NCBI GenBank assembly: GCA_947575745.1
Contig: CANPOS010000019.1
Location: 1 to 38,361, forward strand
Origin: an uncultured Clostridium sp.
Lineage (GTDB): Bacteria; Bacillota; Clostridia; TANB77; CAG-508
Reading direction: 5' to 3'
DNA: 38,361 nt
The notes beneath the pieces were generated by a model, which did not search any database, was not told where the DNA came from, and worked only from the letters and a program-made list of their open reading frames with translations. The position numbers and the translations under genes were made by a program. Shown here in pieces: positions 27,419 to 37,886 of this stretch. The number at the start of each line of letters is the position of its first letter. Positions within the stretch are counted from its first letter, which is position 1.

Positions 27419-30400
27419 ATGTTACAAATCAAAAATGTATATAAAGAATATAAGACAGGAAATCTAATACAAAAAGCATTAGATAATGTAAGTTTAAACT
27501 TAAGAGATAATGAATTTGTTGCGATACTTGGACCAAGTGGCTCAGGAAAGACAACACTTTTAAATATAATTGGAGGACTAGATCGTTACGATAAAGGAGA
27601 TTTAATAATTAATGAAATCTCAACAAAAGACTATAAAGACAGAGATTGGGATTCTTATCGTAATCACACAATAGGATTTGTATTTCAAAGCTATAATTTA
27701 ATTCCTCATCAAACTATTTTATCTAATGTAGAACTTGCATTAACAATTTCAGGTGTATCAAAAAGCAAACGTAGAGAAAAAGCAATGAAGGCTTTGGCAC
27801 AAGTAAATCTTGCAGAACAAGCACATAAAAAACCAAACCAATTATCAGGAGGGCAAATGCAAAGAGTTGCTATTGCAAGAGCATTAGTAAATGATCCAGA
27901 TATACTTCTTGCAGATGAACCAACAGGAGCATTAGACAGTAATACAAGTGTTCAAGTAATGGAATTATTAAAAGAGGTTGCAAAAGACAGATTGGTTGTA
28001 ATGGTAACACATAATCCAGAACTAGCAGAACAATATGCAACACGTATAGTTAATCTAAGAGATGGTAAAATACGTTCTGATACAGATCCATATATGGTAA
28101 AAGAAGAAAAATACAAAAAACCACAACATAAAAACATGGGAAAAACTTCAATGTCATTTTTAACCTCGCTACTTTTGAGTTTTAATAATTTAAAAACTAA
28201 AAAAGGAAGAACATTTTTAACATCTTTTGCAGGTTCAATAGGAATTATAGGTATTGCACTCATACTCTCAATATCAAATGGTGTTAATACATATATAAAG
28301 TCAGTAGAAGAAGACACTTTGTCAGAGTATCCTGTACAAATACAAAAATCAGGGATAGACATTAGTTCAATGATATTAGTAGAAAATGATAATATAAAAA
28401 AAGAAGATGATAATGTTAATGTAACAAAAAGAATAATAAGCATGATGTCTAAAATAGGCTCAAATGATTTAGCATCTTTAAAACAATATATAGAAAGCGA
28501 TGAATGCAAAATTGGAGATTATTCAAAGGCAATAGAATATAAATATGGAGTGATACCAACAATTTATAAAAATGATACAGAAAACTTAAGACAAATCAAT
28601 CCAGATATATCTTTTACAAGTTTGGGTATAGGTTCAGGAATGAGTAGTAGTAGTCTAATGTCTAGTATGATGAGTACAGATATATTTTATCCAATGCCAA
28701 GTGATACAAAATTGTTTGAAGGTCAATATGATATTAAAGCAGGTAAATGGCCAACTAAATATGATGAATGTGTGATAGTCCTTACATCTCAAGGAAATAT
28801 TGTAGATTTTATGTTATATGTACTAGGGTTAAGAGAATATGGAGAATTAGATAATATAGTAGATAAATTTGCATCAGGAGATATTGCTAACATCCCAGAT
28901 TATACAGAAACATATTCATATGAGGATTTAGTAGGAATTACATTCAAATTAATTAATAACTATGATTGTTATGAATATGACGAAGAATTTAAAATTTGGC
29001 AAGATAAAACAGAGAATACTGAATATATGAAAAATGTTGTACAAAATGGAGAAGAACTAAAAATAGTAGGAGTAGTACAACCAAAAGAAGGAATAACTGC
29101 TGCAATGTTAATGACAGGAATAGGATATACTAATGATTTAACAAACCATATTATTGAAAATGCTGTTAATAGTAAGATAGTACAAGAACAATTACAATCA
29201 CCAGAGGTAAATGTATTTACTGGGAAAAGATTTGATGCAACTGAGGAAGAAAGTTCTTTTGATATGAATTCTTTAATAGAAGTAGATACAAATGCCATAA
29301 AATCAGCTTTTAAAATAAATCAATCAAAGATAAACATAGATTTCAAAAATTTAAATAATTTAGCAAGCATGAACTCATTACCACCAATAGAGATGAATGA
29401 GATTTTGAATAATATAGAGTTTTCTATTTCAGAAAAAGACATGCAGAATTTAATGACAGATTTGTTAAAAGGATATGAGATTTATATGAAGAAATATCCA
29501 GAAGCAGATATTAATAAAATGGGAAAACAATTATCAGATTATTTATCATCAAAAGAGGCAGGAGAATTGTTAAGAAAAGAGATAGAAGCGGCAATTAAAG
29601 AGACAGGAAAACTTAATATTACTCAGGAACAAATGCAAAAAATTATGATAAAGGTTTTAAAAGAATATGAAAAATATGTAAAACAAAATAATTTACAAAG
29701 CATAAAAGATTTAGACAAATATTTTACAGAGTATATAAACTCAAAAGAAGCAAAGGATATTATAACTGCTAACTTAACTAAAATAATGCAATCACAAAAT
29801 TTAGACAAACAAATTTCAAAAATAATGCAAAATTATATGGCAAAAGTAATGAATACAATGAGTAAAAGTTTAGAAAAAGAAATGAGATCATCTATAAATA
29901 AGTTAAGCAAATCAATGGCAAATGCAATTAGCATTGATGAAAAAGAGTTTGTTGGAGCATTTAAAATGAAAATGAATGAAGAAGAACTGACAGAACTTCT
30001 TGCTTCATTTATGACAAAAGAGAATAATACTTATGAGAATAATTTGAAAAAATTAAATTATGTAGATTTTAAAGAACCTACAGGAATTGATATTTATCCA
30101 AGAGATTTTGAAGGAAATGAAGAAATTGCAAGAATTCTTAGTGAATATAATGACAAGATGAAAGAAAAAGGAGAAGAAAACAAAGTTATTTCTTATACAG
30201 ATATGGTAGGAACTTTAATGAGTTCAGTAACAACAATAGTTGATGTTGTTAGCTATGTAATTATTGCATTTGTTGGAATATCATTAGTTGTTTCATCTAT
30301 TATGATAGGTGTTATTACTTATATAAGTGTGTTAGAGCGTAAAAAGGAGATAGGAATATTGAGAGCAATAGGGGCTTCAAAGCATAACATAGCACAAGTA

Positions 30401-30652
30401 TTTAATGCAGAAACATTTATAATAGGATTTCTTGCAGGAGTAATTGGAATAGTAATTACACTTTTGCTACTAATACCTACAAATAGTATTATTCAGTCAA
30501 TGTCAAATGGAGTAGAAGTAAAAGCAGTGCTTCCAATTACAGCTGGAATTATATTAATTATATTAAGTACAGTTTTAACACTAATAGGAGGTATTATCCC
30601 TTCAAAGAAAGCAGCAAAAGAAGACCCGGTATTAGCATTAAGGTCAGAATAA
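27419..30652 (+). CDS. MacB-like ABC transporter, ATPase and FtsX permease in one chain
   Basis: The 1077-aa product starts after GAAAGAAGG. Residues 1-225 are an ATPase of the LolD/MacB type: [53 protein letters not shown] and VTHN. A helix at about 265-285 leads to a very large extracytoplasmic region (about 290-930), rich in Asn, Ser and Lys with repeated helical stretches, and then three FtsX-type helices ([58 protein letters not shown]). Such proteins act in peptide resistance or lipoprotein/peptide export. A two-component system follows 51 bases downstream and likely controls it. Confidence 0.9.
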   Translation: MLQIKNVYKEYKTGNLIQKALDNVSLNLRDNEFVAILGPSGSGKTTLLNIIGGLDRYDKGDLIINEISTKDYKDRDWDSYRNHTIGFVFQSYNLIPHQTILSNVELALTISGVSKSKRREKAMKALAQVNLAEQAHKKPNQLSGGQMQRVAIARALVNDPDILLADEPTGALDSNTSVQVMELLKEVAKDRLVVMVTHNPELAEQYATRIVNLRDGKIRSDTDPYMVKEEKYKKPQHKNMGKTSMSFLTSLLLSFNNLKTKKGRTFLTSFAGSIGIIGIALILSISNGVNTYIKSVEEDTLSEYPVQIQKSGIDISSMILVENDNIKKEDDNVNVTKRIISMMSKIGSNDLASLKQYIESDECKIGDYSKAIEYKYGVIPTIYKNDTENLRQINPDISFTSLGIGSGMSSSSLMSSMMSTDIFYPMPSDTKLFEGQYDIKAGKWPTKYDECVIVLTSQGNIVDFMLYVLGLREYGELDNIVDKFASGDIANIPDYTETYSYEDLVGITFKLINNYDCYEYDEEFKIWQDKTENTEYMKNVVQNGEELKIVGVVQPKEGITAAMLMTGIGYTNDLTNHIIENAVNSKIVQEQLQSPEVNVFTGKRFDATEEESSFDMNSLIEVDTNAIKSAFKINQSKINIDFKNLNNLASMNSLPPIEMNEILNNIEFSISEKDMQNLMTDLLKGYEIYMKKYPEADINKMGKQLSDYLSSKEAGELLRKEIEAAIKETGKLNITQEQMQKIMIKVLKEYEKYVKQNNLQSIKDLDKYFTEYINSKEAKDIITANLTKIMQSQNLDKQISKIMQNYMAKVMNTMSKSLEKEMRSSINKLSKSMANAISIDEKEFVGAFKMKMNEEELTELLASFMTKENNTYENNLKKLNYVDFKEPTGIDIYPRDFEGNEEIARILSEYNDKMKEKGEENKVISYTDMVGTLMSSVTTIVDVVSYVIIAFVGISLVVSSIMIGVITYISVLERKKEIGILRAIGASKHNIAQVFNAETFIIGFLAGVIGIVITLLLLIPTNSIIQSMSNGVEVKAVLPITAGIILIILSTVLTLIGGIIPSKKAAKEDPVLALRSE

Positions 30653-30703
30653 TATTCAATAAAACTTCAAGGTTTGTCTTATACAATATAAAAGGTGAGA
30701 ATA

Positions 30704-31378
30704 ATGAAAATTTTAATAATAGAAGACGAATATAGTCTAGCAGATGCAATATCAGAAACATTAAAAAAGGAAAACTTTACAACTTGTATAATAACAAATG
30801 GAGAAGAAGGCGAAAATGAAGCATTAACAAATATTTATGATTTAATTTTGCTAGATGTAATGTTACCAAATAAAAATGGGTTTGATATACTTAAAACTTT
30901 AAGAAATGAAGAAATAAAAACACCAGTTATAATGCTAACAGCGAAATCCGAAATGTCAGATAAATTAAATGGACTAGAAAATGGAGCAGATGACTATATT
31001 ACAAAGCCGTTTCATATTAGAGAACTTATAGCTAGAATAAAAGCAGTTCTTAGAAGAAATACAAATACAAAAGATACTAATATTTTAACATATAGTGATT
31101 TAAAACTAGACTTAAGCACAGGAAAAATGAGCTCTAAAGATATAGAAATTCCTATAAATGGTAAAGAACTAAACTTACTTGAAATATTGTTATTAAATCA
31201 AAAGCAGATAGTTGATAGAGAAATGTTAGCAAACAAAATTTGGGGAGTAAATAGTGAAGCAGAATATAACAATGTAGAAGTATATATATCCTTTTTGAGA
31301 AAAAAATTAAAACTTCTAAAATCAAAGGTAAAGATAAAGGCAGTAAGAGGAATAGGATACACGATGGAGGAAGTTTGA
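30704..31378 (+). CDS. OmpR-family response regulator
   Basis: The start is ATG 30704 after AAAGGTGAG; a GTG nine bases earlier is within that site. The 224-aa product has a receiver domain (ILIIEDE, phosphorylated Asp in LILLDVMLPNKNG, PVIMLTAKS, KPF) and a winged-helix DNA-binding domain at about 125-222 (LNLLEILLLNQKQIVDREML, NVEVYISFLRKKLKLLKSKV, VRGIGYTME). Its stop codon lies inside the left arm of a long stem-loop that separates it from the kinase gene. Confidence 0.95.
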   Translation: MKILIIEDEYSLADAISETLKKENFTTCIITNGEEGENEALTNIYDLILLDVMLPNKNGFDILKTLRNEEIKTPVIMLTAKSEMSDKLNGLENGADDYITKPFHIRELIARIKAVLRRNTNTKDTNILTYSDLKLDLSTGKMSSKDIEIPINGKELNLLEILLLNQKQIVDREMLANKIWGVNSEAEYNNVEVYISFLRKKLKLLKSKVKIKAVRGIGYTMEEV

Positions 31379-31517
31379 AAAATAATCAGCATATTACGAA
31401 GTAGCTTAAAAATAAGGAATACAATTTGCTAAAGCAAATTGCATACTGAGACTGTAACGAGTAAACTCTAACAGTCTCAGCAAATGCCTAGCACTATACT
31501 AATTCTTTTTCAAACTT
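31371..31517. repeat. Branched stem-loop between regulator and kinase genes
   Basis: Outer arms AAGTTTGAAAAA (31371-31382) and TTTTTCAAACTT (31506-31517) enclose CAATTTGC/GCAAATTG (31422-31429, 31434-31441) and CTGAGACTGT/ACAGTCTCAG (31446-31455, 31471-31480), the last with an inner GAGT/ACTC. The whole is a multi-branched fold like the element at 2447-2559. It sits between two genes that should be co-transcribed, so it may tune the kinase level or be an inserted repeat. Confidence 0.6.
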
Positions 31518-31545
31518 GGCTTGTGCATTGGAAAGGAAAGTAAAG

Positions 31546-32733
31546 ATGATTGAAAAGTTAAGCAAAAGAATATTCTTACTAATTATAGTATCACTATCTG
31601 TTGTAATAATAGGCATAATAGCATTATTCGCTTTTCTAAATTATGATAATACGATAAATGCAACAACAGGAATGTTTGACAGATTTATAGAAGGAAAACC
31701 GAAAAGAAATTCAGAGGCAAAGGAAGAAGAATATAGATTAAAGCCAGAATTTAATATTGAAGGACTATATAATATTTTAGTAGAAAATGGAAATATAGTT
31801 CAAAATTCAGATAATCAAAGTGATAGAACAATAAATGAATATGCATTAAAAATAGCTAAAAGGAATAGAGAGAAGGGAATAATAGGAAAATATGTTTATA
31901 AAGCAAGAAGAATGGGCGAAAATAAAGTAAGCATAATATTAATAGAGAATGAAAATGCTATTTCACATATAAGAACGATGCTTTTATTTTCGGCAATTAT
32001 GCTAATTATATCATTTGTAGTGATTTATATAATAGCCAAAAGATTATCAAAAACCATTGTAAAACCAGTAGAAGATACATTTGAAAAGCAAAAGCAATTT
32101 ATATCAGATGCTTCACATGAGTTAAAAACACCTTTAGCAGTAATTGAAGCAAATATTGATGTGCTAGAAAACGAAATAGGTACTAATAAATGGATAGGTT
32201 ATATACAAAATGAAGCAAACAGTATGGATAAATTAGTAAACGAGTTATTATTACTTACAAAAGTAGAAAATATAGACAACTCAAAAGAATATGAAAATTT
32301 TAATCTATCAGAAGAAGTAGAAATTATACTTTCTATGTTTGAAAGCATAGCATTTGAAAAACAAATAGAGATTATAAATAGTATAAACAAAGATATTATA
32401 ATCAATGGTAGTAAAGGAGACATAGAACATATTGTATCTATATTAATAGATAATGCAATAAAACATACAGAAAAACAAATAATAGTAGAGCTAAAAAAGG
32501 AAAAAAATGAAATTGTGTTAGAAGTTAAAAATATGGGAGAGCCTATTCCAGAAGAGGAAAAAGATAAAATATTCGAAAGATTTTATCGTATTGATAAATC
32601 AAGAAATAGGAAGGAGAAAAGGTATGGATTAGGGCTTGCTATTGCAAAATCAATAGTAGAAAAATATAAGGGAAAAATAGAAGTAAGTTACAAAGATAAT
32701 TTTACAATATTTAAAGTAGTTATTCCTGATTAG
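31546..32733 (+). CDS. Sensor histidine kinase
   Basis: The start is ATG 31546 after GGAAAGGAAAG. The 395-aa product has two membrane helices (about 10-33 and 147-165) around a sensor loop of about 110 residues, a HisKA domain with the phospho-accepting His in SDASHELKTPLAVIEAN (about 189-205), and a HATPase domain with N-box IDNAIKHTEK, G1 VKNMGEPIPEEEKDKIFERF, and GLGLAIAKSI. It pairs with the regulator upstream. The neighbouring ABC modules are the probable targets. Confidence 0.94.
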   Translation: MIEKLSKRIFLLIIVSLSVVIIGIIALFAFLNYDNTINATTGMFDRFIEGKPKRNSEAKEEEYRLKPEFNIEGLYNILVENGNIVQNSDNQSDRTINEYALKIAKRNREKGIIGKYVYKARRMGENKVSIILIENENAISHIRTMLLFSAIMLIISFVVIYIIAKRLSKTIVKPVEDTFEKQKQFISDASHELKTPLAVIEANIDVLENEIGTNKWIGYIQNEANSMDKLVNELLLLTKVENIDNSKEYENFNLSEEVEIILSMFESIAFEKQIEIINSINKDIIINGSKGDIEHIVSILIDNAIKHTEKQIIVELKKEKNEIVLEVKNMGEPIPEEEKDKIFERFYRIDKSRNRKEKRYGLGLAIAKSIVEKYKGKIEVSYKDNFTIFKVVIPD

Positions 32734-32734
32734 T

Positions 32735-32800
32735 AAAATAAGAAAAGTGTGCGTTAGAGAAAGTAAGGCTTTCAAGACACAATTTTCTTATTTTATTTTG
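32735..32800 (+). terminator. Stem-loop terminator after the kinase gene
   Basis: AAAATAAGAAAA (32735-32746) pairs perfectly with TTTTCTTATTTT (32783-32794); inner GTGT/ACAC and GAAAG/CTTTC stems; ATTTTG follows. Its loop string GCGTTAGAGAAA is close to GCGTTAGCGAAA in the element at 27106-27318. Confidence 0.65.
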
Positions 32801-32862
32801 TTTTCAATAATTCTTCAAGGTTTATATATTATAGTTATACTAGTAAGAAAGGAATGAGGTAA

Positions 32863-34419
32863 ATGTATATATTAAAAAACAGTATAATTTCAATTATTAG
32901 AAATAAGGGAAGAAATATACTAATAGGAATTATTATTTTAGTTATTGCATGTAGTTCAACAGTTACTTTAGCAATAAGAAATACAGCAAATAGGCTAGTA
33001 AAAAATTATGAAGAAGCTCATGATATAATTGCAACTATTTCATTTGATAGAAAAGGACTAACAGAAAATTTTAAAGGAGGAGAAGACGCTAAAAAGGAAA
33101 ACATTGAAACATTTAATAATATAGAAACATTTACAGTAGAAGATGTAAAAAACTATGGAGATAGTGAATATCTAAAAGGTTATTATTATACTTATGTTAC
33201 ATCATTAAACAGTGACAGTTTAACAAAAGCAACAGACAGCTTTGAATATGAAGTAGAAGATAAACAAACAACTACAAGTTCGACTAGTACAACAACTGGT
33301 GGAAACAGTAAATCTACAAAGGGTTCAGGTGGATTTGCAGGAGGAGAAAGACATACTGTAACAAACAATAATACAACAACTGTAATAACAAGAACAAAAG
33401 AAGTGTTTCAAAGTTCAAGAAATCTAACAGGAGATTTTGAATTAGACGGATATTCTTCATATGAAGCAATGACAGAATTTTTAAATGGAACATATAAGAT
33501 AACAGAAGGAGAAATGATAAACAATTTCAATGAAAACGAATGCGTTGTAAGTTCAGAACTTGCAACATTAAATGAAATAAAGATTGGAAACAAAATAACT
33601 CTTAAAAATCCAAATGACAGCGAAAAAACATACGAATTTACAGTAACAGGAATTTATACAGATAACTCTAATACAGATGATACAAGAAATATGTATTCAC
33701 AATCAGCGAATAAAATCATAACAGGAGAAGGAGTGATACAAAAATTAGTAGAAGATGACAGTACACTTACAACAAATGTAACACCTTCTTTCATAATAAA
33801 GGAAAAAGACTTAATCGAGAAATTTCAAGAAGAAGTAAAAGAAAAAGGGCTAAATGAATATTACACAATAAATACAAATTTAGAAGAATTGGAAGCAGCA
33901 ACGAAATCGATAGAAAATGTAAAAACATTTGCGACTACTTTTTTGATAATTACATTAGTTATATCTTCTATTGTACTATTTGTAATCAATATGATAAATA
34001 TTAGAGAAAGAAAATATGAAATAGGAGTATTTAGAACGATAGGAATAAGTAAATTCAAATTAACAATACAATTTGTCTTAGAACTTTTAGTAGTAAGTAT
34101 AATTGCTTTAATTATTGGAGCGGTTTCAGGTGGATATTTGTCAAAGCCAATAGGAAATACTTTGTTACAAAACGAGATAGAAAATGCCAAAGTAGAAGAA
34201 CAAGAAATATCAAATAATTTTGGAAAGGGTCCAATGGAAATGCAAATACAAGGAAATAGACAGGTAGAGGAAATAAATTCAATAGATGCAGTTGTAGATA
34301 TTTATGTTATATTAGAATTACTTGGAATAGGTGCACTTTTAACAGTTATCAGCAGTATAGCTTCTATGATAAGTATTATAAAGTTTAGTCCACTTACTAT
34401 TTTGAAAGAGAGGTCTTAA
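32863..34419 (+). CDS. MacB/FtsX-type ABC permease
   Basis: The 518-aa product starts with an N-terminal helix (ILIGIIILVIACSSTVTLAI), has a large extracytoplasmic MacB-like domain (about 45-350) with a Ser/Thr/Gly-rich insert near 140-165 (SSTSTTTGGNSKSTKGSGGF), and three C-terminal helices (FATTFLIITLVISSIVLFVI, a FVLELLVVSIIALIIGAVSG helix and ILELLGIGALLTVISSIASM). The ATPase gene starts four bases after its stop. These permeases move peptides or signal their presence rather than small solutes. No frame problem. Confidence 0.9.
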   Translation: MYILKNSIISIIRNKGRNILIGIIILVIACSSTVTLAIRNTANRLVKNYEEAHDIIATISFDRKGLTENFKGGEDAKKENIETFNNIETFTVEDVKNYGDSEYLKGYYYTYVTSLNSDSLTKATDSFEYEVEDKQTTTSSTSTTTGGNSKSTKGSGGFAGGERHTVTNNNTTTVITRTKEVFQSSRNLTGDFELDGYSSYEAMTEFLNGTYKITEGEMINNFNENECVVSSELATLNEIKIGNKITLKNPNDSEKTYEFTVTGIYTDNSNTDDTRNMYSQSANKIITGEGVIQKLVEDDSTLTTNVTPSFIIKEKDLIEKFQEEVKEKGLNEYYTINTNLEELEAATKSIENVKTFATTFLIITLVISSIVLFVINMINIRERKYEIGVFRTIGISKFKLTIQFVLELLVVSIIALIIGAVSGGYLSKPIGNTLLQNEIENAKVEEQEISNNFGKGPMEMQIQGNRQVEEINSIDAVVDIYVILELLGIGALLTVISSIASMISIIKFSPLTILKERS

Positions 34420-34423
34420 AAGT

Positions 34424-35074
34424 ATGGGAATATTAAAATTAGAAAATGTTAGTTATAGATACAAAGATGCACCAAAGAACGATTATGTATTCAAAGACAT
34501 AAATTATGAATTCGAACAGGGAAAGGTGTATGCAATAAAGGGAAAGAGTGGAAGCGGAAAAACAACTCTGTTATCTCTAATAACTGGACTAGAAAAATGC
34601 ACAGAGGGAAAAGTATTGTATAATGAAAAAGAGTTAAAGAAAATGAACTTAGACAAATATAGAAACACAGATATAGGAATTGTATTTCAAAGTTATAATT
34701 TATTACCAAGATTAACAGCGATAGAGAATATTGTATTATCAATGGATGTAAGTAGAGTTAAAATTAAAAATAAAAAGCAAAAAGCATTAGAATTAATGAA
34801 AAGTGTTGGATTAGGAGAGGAACATAGTAAAAGAAAAATTTTGAAATTGTCAGGGGGAGAACAACAAAGAATAGCTATCGCAAGAAGTTTAGCATATAAC
34901 CCAAAGATAATAATTGCAGATGAGCCAACAGGAAATTTAGATAAAGATACAGAAAACGAAATCTTAAAGATATTTAAAAATTTAGCTAAAAAAGAGAATA
35001 AATGTATAATAATTGTAACTCACTCACAAAATGTTTGTGAAAATGTAGATACAATATATGAATTAGAAAATTAA
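34424..35074 (+). CDS. LolD/MacB-type ABC ATPase
   Basis: The 216-aa product is compact: P-loop [17 protein letters not shown] (about 40-56), Q-loop IGIVFQSYNLLPRLTAIENI, signature LKLSGGEQQRIAIARSLAYN, Walker B IIIADEPTGNLDKDTE and switch His IIIVTHSQ. It partners with the permease immediately upstream. The P-loop here contains AGC GGA, with CGG out of frame, and is read normally. A strong terminator follows. Confidence 0.95.
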   Translation: MGILKLENVSYRYKDAPKNDYVFKDINYEFEQGKVYAIKGKSGSGKTTLLSLITGLEKCTEGKVLYNEKELKKMNLDKYRNTDIGIVFQSYNLLPRLTAIENIVLSMDVSRVKIKNKKQKALELMKSVGLGEEHSKRKILKLSGGEQQRIAIARSLAYNPKIIIADEPTGNLDKDTENEILKIFKNLAKKENKCIIIVTHSQNVCENVDTIYELEN

Positions 35075-35086
35075 CAAATTAGAGAC

Positions 35087-35119
35087 AAAAAGGTATAGAA
35101 AGTTTTCTATATCTTTTTT
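35087..35119 (+). terminator. Intrinsic terminator after the ABC operon
   Basis: AAAAAGGTATAGAA pairs with TTCTATATCTTTTT (one G-T) around a 4-base loop, and the T-run continues (CTTTTTTATT). Confidence 0.85.
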
Positions 35120-35276
35120 ATTGAATAGGAAAAATCAACTTTTATTCTGACTCTATATAGATTTTTCCGTATACAACAAGGTTAATTTTCTTATTAATTA
35201 TGATAAAAAACTGTAACTTTTTTCATAATTATAGTAATATGTAATTGAAATGTTTAATAAGGAGATTTAGTCTAAA

Positions 35277-35841
35277 TTGAATGAAAAAAATAGAATTAGC
35301 AATTTCAAAAATGGAAATCAGTTAGATATAGAAGCAATAATAACAGAATATAGCAATTATCTATTTAAAGTAATAAAAAATATATGTCGGAAACTTTTTG
35401 GCAGATGAAGATATAGAAGAAATTATACTAGATGTATTTGTAGCAATTTGGAAAAACACAGAAAAATTAGATGGAGAAAGAGATATAAAACCTTACCTTG
35501 CAAGTATTGCTCATAATTTGACAAAAAAGAAATTATCCGAAATAAGCAAAAATACAAATCTAGTAGAAATAGATGAAGAAAAAGAGTATTCAAAAGAAAA
35601 TTGGAGCAATACAATAGAAAATAGGTTAAAAATAGAGGAAATAGATTATATATTAAAAGAACTGTCAGAAGAAGAATATTTAATCTTTACTAATTTTTAT
35701 TACTACTCAAAAAAGACAAAAGAGATTGCTAAAAAATTAAACATTTCAGACGTTAAAGTTAAGACAAAATTGCATCGTATAAGAAATAAAATAAAGAAAA
35801 AATTTAAAGAAAGAGGGTATGGCAATGAAGGAATTAAATAA
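35277..35841 (+). CDS. ECF-type RNA polymerase sigma factor needing one +1 shift
   Basis: The in-frame start is TTG 35277, with AAGGAG 13 bases upstream; the ATG at 35281 is in a different frame and stops quickly. The first 37 codons end ...YSNYLFKVIKNIC, then CGG at 35388. The +1 frame gives GNFLADEDIEEIILDVFVAI, the sigma region 2 helix set, and runs to 35841. Region 4 is at about 128-180 (LSEEEYLIFTNFYYYSKKTK, EIAKKLNISDVKVKTKLHRI). The product of 187 aa is the normal ECF size. Without the shift, it stops after six more codons. The next gene overlaps and looks like its anti-sigma factor. Confidence 0.85.
35388..35390 (+). other. CGG +1 frameshift site 7 (ECF sigma factor)
   Basis: AAT ATA TGT CGG AAA CTT TTT GGC AGA TGA in the old frame; skipping C gives TGT GGA AAC TTT TTG GCA GAT GAA. 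Confidence 0.85.
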
Positions 35842-36250
35842 AAAAATGTTAAAAAATTTTAGAGATAATATTGCTGTATCGAGATTGGAGGAGGAATTTA
35901 TTATGAAAAGAGCTTTAAAAAAGCAAATAATAACTCTATCAATGTTTGGAATTCTAATTATATCTGGAGGATTTTTAACAGTAAATGCAGCAACAGGAGG
36001 AGAGTTAACAGAAAAAGTAAAAGATACAATTAAAATAGTATTTGTAAATAGTGAAGGAAAAGAAGAACAAGCAAAAGGAACAACATATAAAAATTCAGAA
36101 GAACATACAATAGAAAAATATCAATATGATAGAGATGGAGTAGAAGGAACAGTTGAAATAGATAAAACTATTTTAGAACAAGAAAATTTATCATTAAAAG
36201 GAGAACAAAAAGAAGACGAATTTAAAATGACAATAAAAGAAAGTAAATAA
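35825..36250 (+). CDS. Membrane protein, probable anti-sigma factor for the ECF sigma
   Basis: Either ATG 35819 or ATG 35825 could start; GAGGGT upstream fits 35825 better. The 141-aa product has a short cytoplasmic N-terminus with helices (LNKKMLKNFRDNIAVSRLEE), one membrane helix (about 36-55, IITLSMFGILIISGGFLTVN) and an outer part rich in Lys/Glu with KVKDTIKIVFVNSEGK. It overlaps the sigma gene by 17 bases, the usual arrangement for a sigma/anti-sigma pair. The N-terminus is too short for a classic zinc anti-sigma domain (no HxxxCxxC), so the role is inferred from position and shape. Confidence 0.65.
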   Translation: MKELNKKMLKNFRDNIAVSRLEEEFIMKRALKKQIITLSMFGILIISGGFLTVNAATGGELTEKVKDTIKIVFVNSEGKEEQAKGTTYKNSEEHTIEKYQYDRDGVEGTVEIDKTILEQENLSLKGEQKEDEFKMTIKESK

Positions 36251-36268
36251 GTAAAAAGTCCCTTTACC

Positions 36269-36312
36269 AAAACAAGTGATTAGCCTTAAAAGTCTAGTCA
36301 CTTGTTTTTTTG
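36269..36312 (+). terminator. Intrinsic terminator after the sigma operon
   Basis: AAAACAAGTGATTAG pairs with CTAGTCACTTGTTTT (one T-G pair) with a 10-base loop; the run of T continues. Confidence 0.85.
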
Positions 36313-36342
36313 CAATTGAATTAATTAAGCAAAAAAGCATTA

Positions 36343-36372
36343 TTGACATTGCTATGGAGCATAGAATATAAT
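36343..36372 (+). promoter_or_regulatory. Promoter of the small membrane-protein run
   Basis: -35 TTGACA (36343-36348), 18-base spacer, -10 TATAAT (36367-36372), 47 bases before the next start codon. Confidence 0.7.
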
Positions 36373-36418
36373 TGGGTTGACAAATAGTAATTTTTTGTTT
36401 AGATTGGAGAAAGAAAAT

Positions 36419-36799
36419 ATGAAAGAATCAAAAGTCATAACATTTATAGGAGGATTTTATATATTTGGAGGAATTATTGTATTGTTGTCATTAATATTTA
36501 ATGGTAGTGGACTTAATATGATATTTGGTTTACCCAATATTCCAGATTATATTGTAAAATTATTAGTAGGTATTATATATATACCATTAGGCTATTTGTA
36601 TATAAATAGGATAAAAAATTCAAACTGGATAGTATTAGCATTGGCTATTATATTCTTTTGCATTAGTGCTTCTTTGACAACAGAATTTAATGCACAACCA
36701 TTTATAGGAAACTTGATATATTCTTTGTTTGTTATAATTGCAACCATTGTGAGAAGAAAAGAGTTTATAAATAGTTTGAATACAATAATAAAAAAATAA
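36419..36799 (+). CDS. Four-helix membrane protein of unknown function
   Basis: The start at 36419 follows TTGGAGAAAG; a TTG 42 bases upstream lies before that site. The 126-aa product has four hydrophobic helices (about 6-28, 42-62, 67-88 and 93-110) and ends in a basic tail RRKEFINSLNTIIKK. It contains a GLNMIFGLPNIPDYIVKLL loop. The family is not recognised. It opens a run of small membrane proteins behind a consensus promoter. Confidence 0.8.
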   Translation: MKESKVITFIGGFYIFGGIIVLLSLIFNGSGLNMIFGLPNIPDYIVKLLVGIIYIPLGYLYINRIKNSNWIVLALAIIFFCISASLTTEFNAQPFIGNLIYSLFVIIATIVRRKEFINSLNTIIKK

Positions 36800-36880
36800 T
36801 AGGTAACTATAAAATTACAAGTTTGTAGTTTGAAAGATTTATAGTAATGTATCGTTATGATAAGTTTAAGGAGGAATCTT

Positions 36881-37639
36881 ATGAAAAAGAAAATATGTAT
36901 TGGAGTAGGAATATTTTTGATTATACTTATAGTTGCAGGAATTATAACGAACTATGTAGATAGTGGTAGAGTAGCAACAGGACACGAGCCAAAGTATTGC
37001 ATAAAGGTAGTTAATAATGACGGAAGCAAAGTAACTTATTGGGGATTAGGTTATAAAGTTATTCGCTATGTGGGAGTGTCTCCAAATGAACCTTATGAGA
37101 GTAATATCGGGGTAAAAATGGGAAATTGGTTTATGAAATATGAATTGCCAATAGATAGCCAAAATAATAAAGAACAAAAAGATAATATAAGTAATATAGA
37201 AGATTTTTATAATACCGAATTAACAAAAGATAGAGATATTAGGACACTATCAAAGGAATATACTTCATTTGATGCTCAAAAAGATAATTGCTTTGTTATA
37301 GGTGCAATGGTTCATAACGATAATCTATATAGTGAATTTATGGAAAGTTATAAGAATAAAAAAACTGTATTTATTAGAGTAGCACAAAATACTGTTGAAG
37401 GAGATTTAATCTTAACAGATATTTTATATTACGAGAAATCAGATAAATTATATATAGTTACTGATAATACAAGAGATAAATTTTCAGCAGAAACTGATAG
37501 AATAATTGAACTGAAAGAATTTAATTATATATCAGAATATAAAAATAATAATCACTTATATTGGGTTTTATACAACGAAGATATAACAGAAGAAAATTTT
37601 AAAACGGATAATGTATTTGTGATAACAACTATTAACTAA
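36881..37639 (+). CDS. Membrane-anchored DUF4362-like protein
   Basis: The start is ATG 36881 after AAGGAGGAATCTT. The 252-aa product has an N-terminal helix (GVGIFLIILIVAGIITNYVD) and an outer domain. The second half, CFVIGAMVHNDNLYSEFMES followed by VFIRVAQNTVEGDLILTDIL and LYIVTDNTRDKFSAETDRII, fits my memory of the DUF4362 pattern. No lipobox Cys is seen, so it is tethered by the helix. Function unknown; it sits among other small envelope proteins. Confidence 0.72.
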   Translation: MKKKICIGVGIFLIILIVAGIITNYVDSGRVATGHEPKYCIKVVNNDGSKVTYWGLGYKVIRYVGVSPNEPYESNIGVKMGNWFMKYELPIDSQNNKEQKDNISNIEDFYNTELTKDRDIRTLSKEYTSFDAQKDNCFVIGAMVHNDNLYSEFMESYKNKKTVFIRVAQNTVEGDLILTDILYYEKSDKLYIVTDNTRDKFSAETDRIIELKEFNYISEYKNNNHLYWVLYNEDITEENFKTDNVFVITTIN

Positions 37640-37663
37640 ATATATAAAGGAGATGTAAAAGTT

Positions 37664-37852
37664 ATGAATAAAGAAAAATTAAAAGTAAAAATATTTTTGA
37701 TTTTAAGTCTTGTATTTGCAATTTTAACTTTGATTGGTGGATACTTGGTAATCACTCATAAATTAGATAATGCTGGTTATTCAGTTATACCAATGTTATT
37801 TACATTAACATTTAGTATATTATATAGGAATAGCAAAAAAGACAAAGAGTAA
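37664..37852 (+). CDS. 62-aa two-helix membrane protein
   Basis: An AAGGAGATG site precedes ATG. The product has two helices (IFLILSLVFAILTLIGGYLV and YSVIPMLFTLTFSILY) and a basic tail NSKKDKE. Its end (LYRNSKKDKE) resembles the end of the 78-aa protein at 38066 (LYRKSKNTIK), so the two may be distant paralogues. Confidence 0.75.
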   Translation: MNKEKLKVKIFLILSLVFAILTLIGGYLVITHKLDNAGYSVIPMLFTLTFSILYRNSKKDKE

Positions 37853-37886
37853 CACAACTTACAATCTATCGAGGAGGTATAAAATA

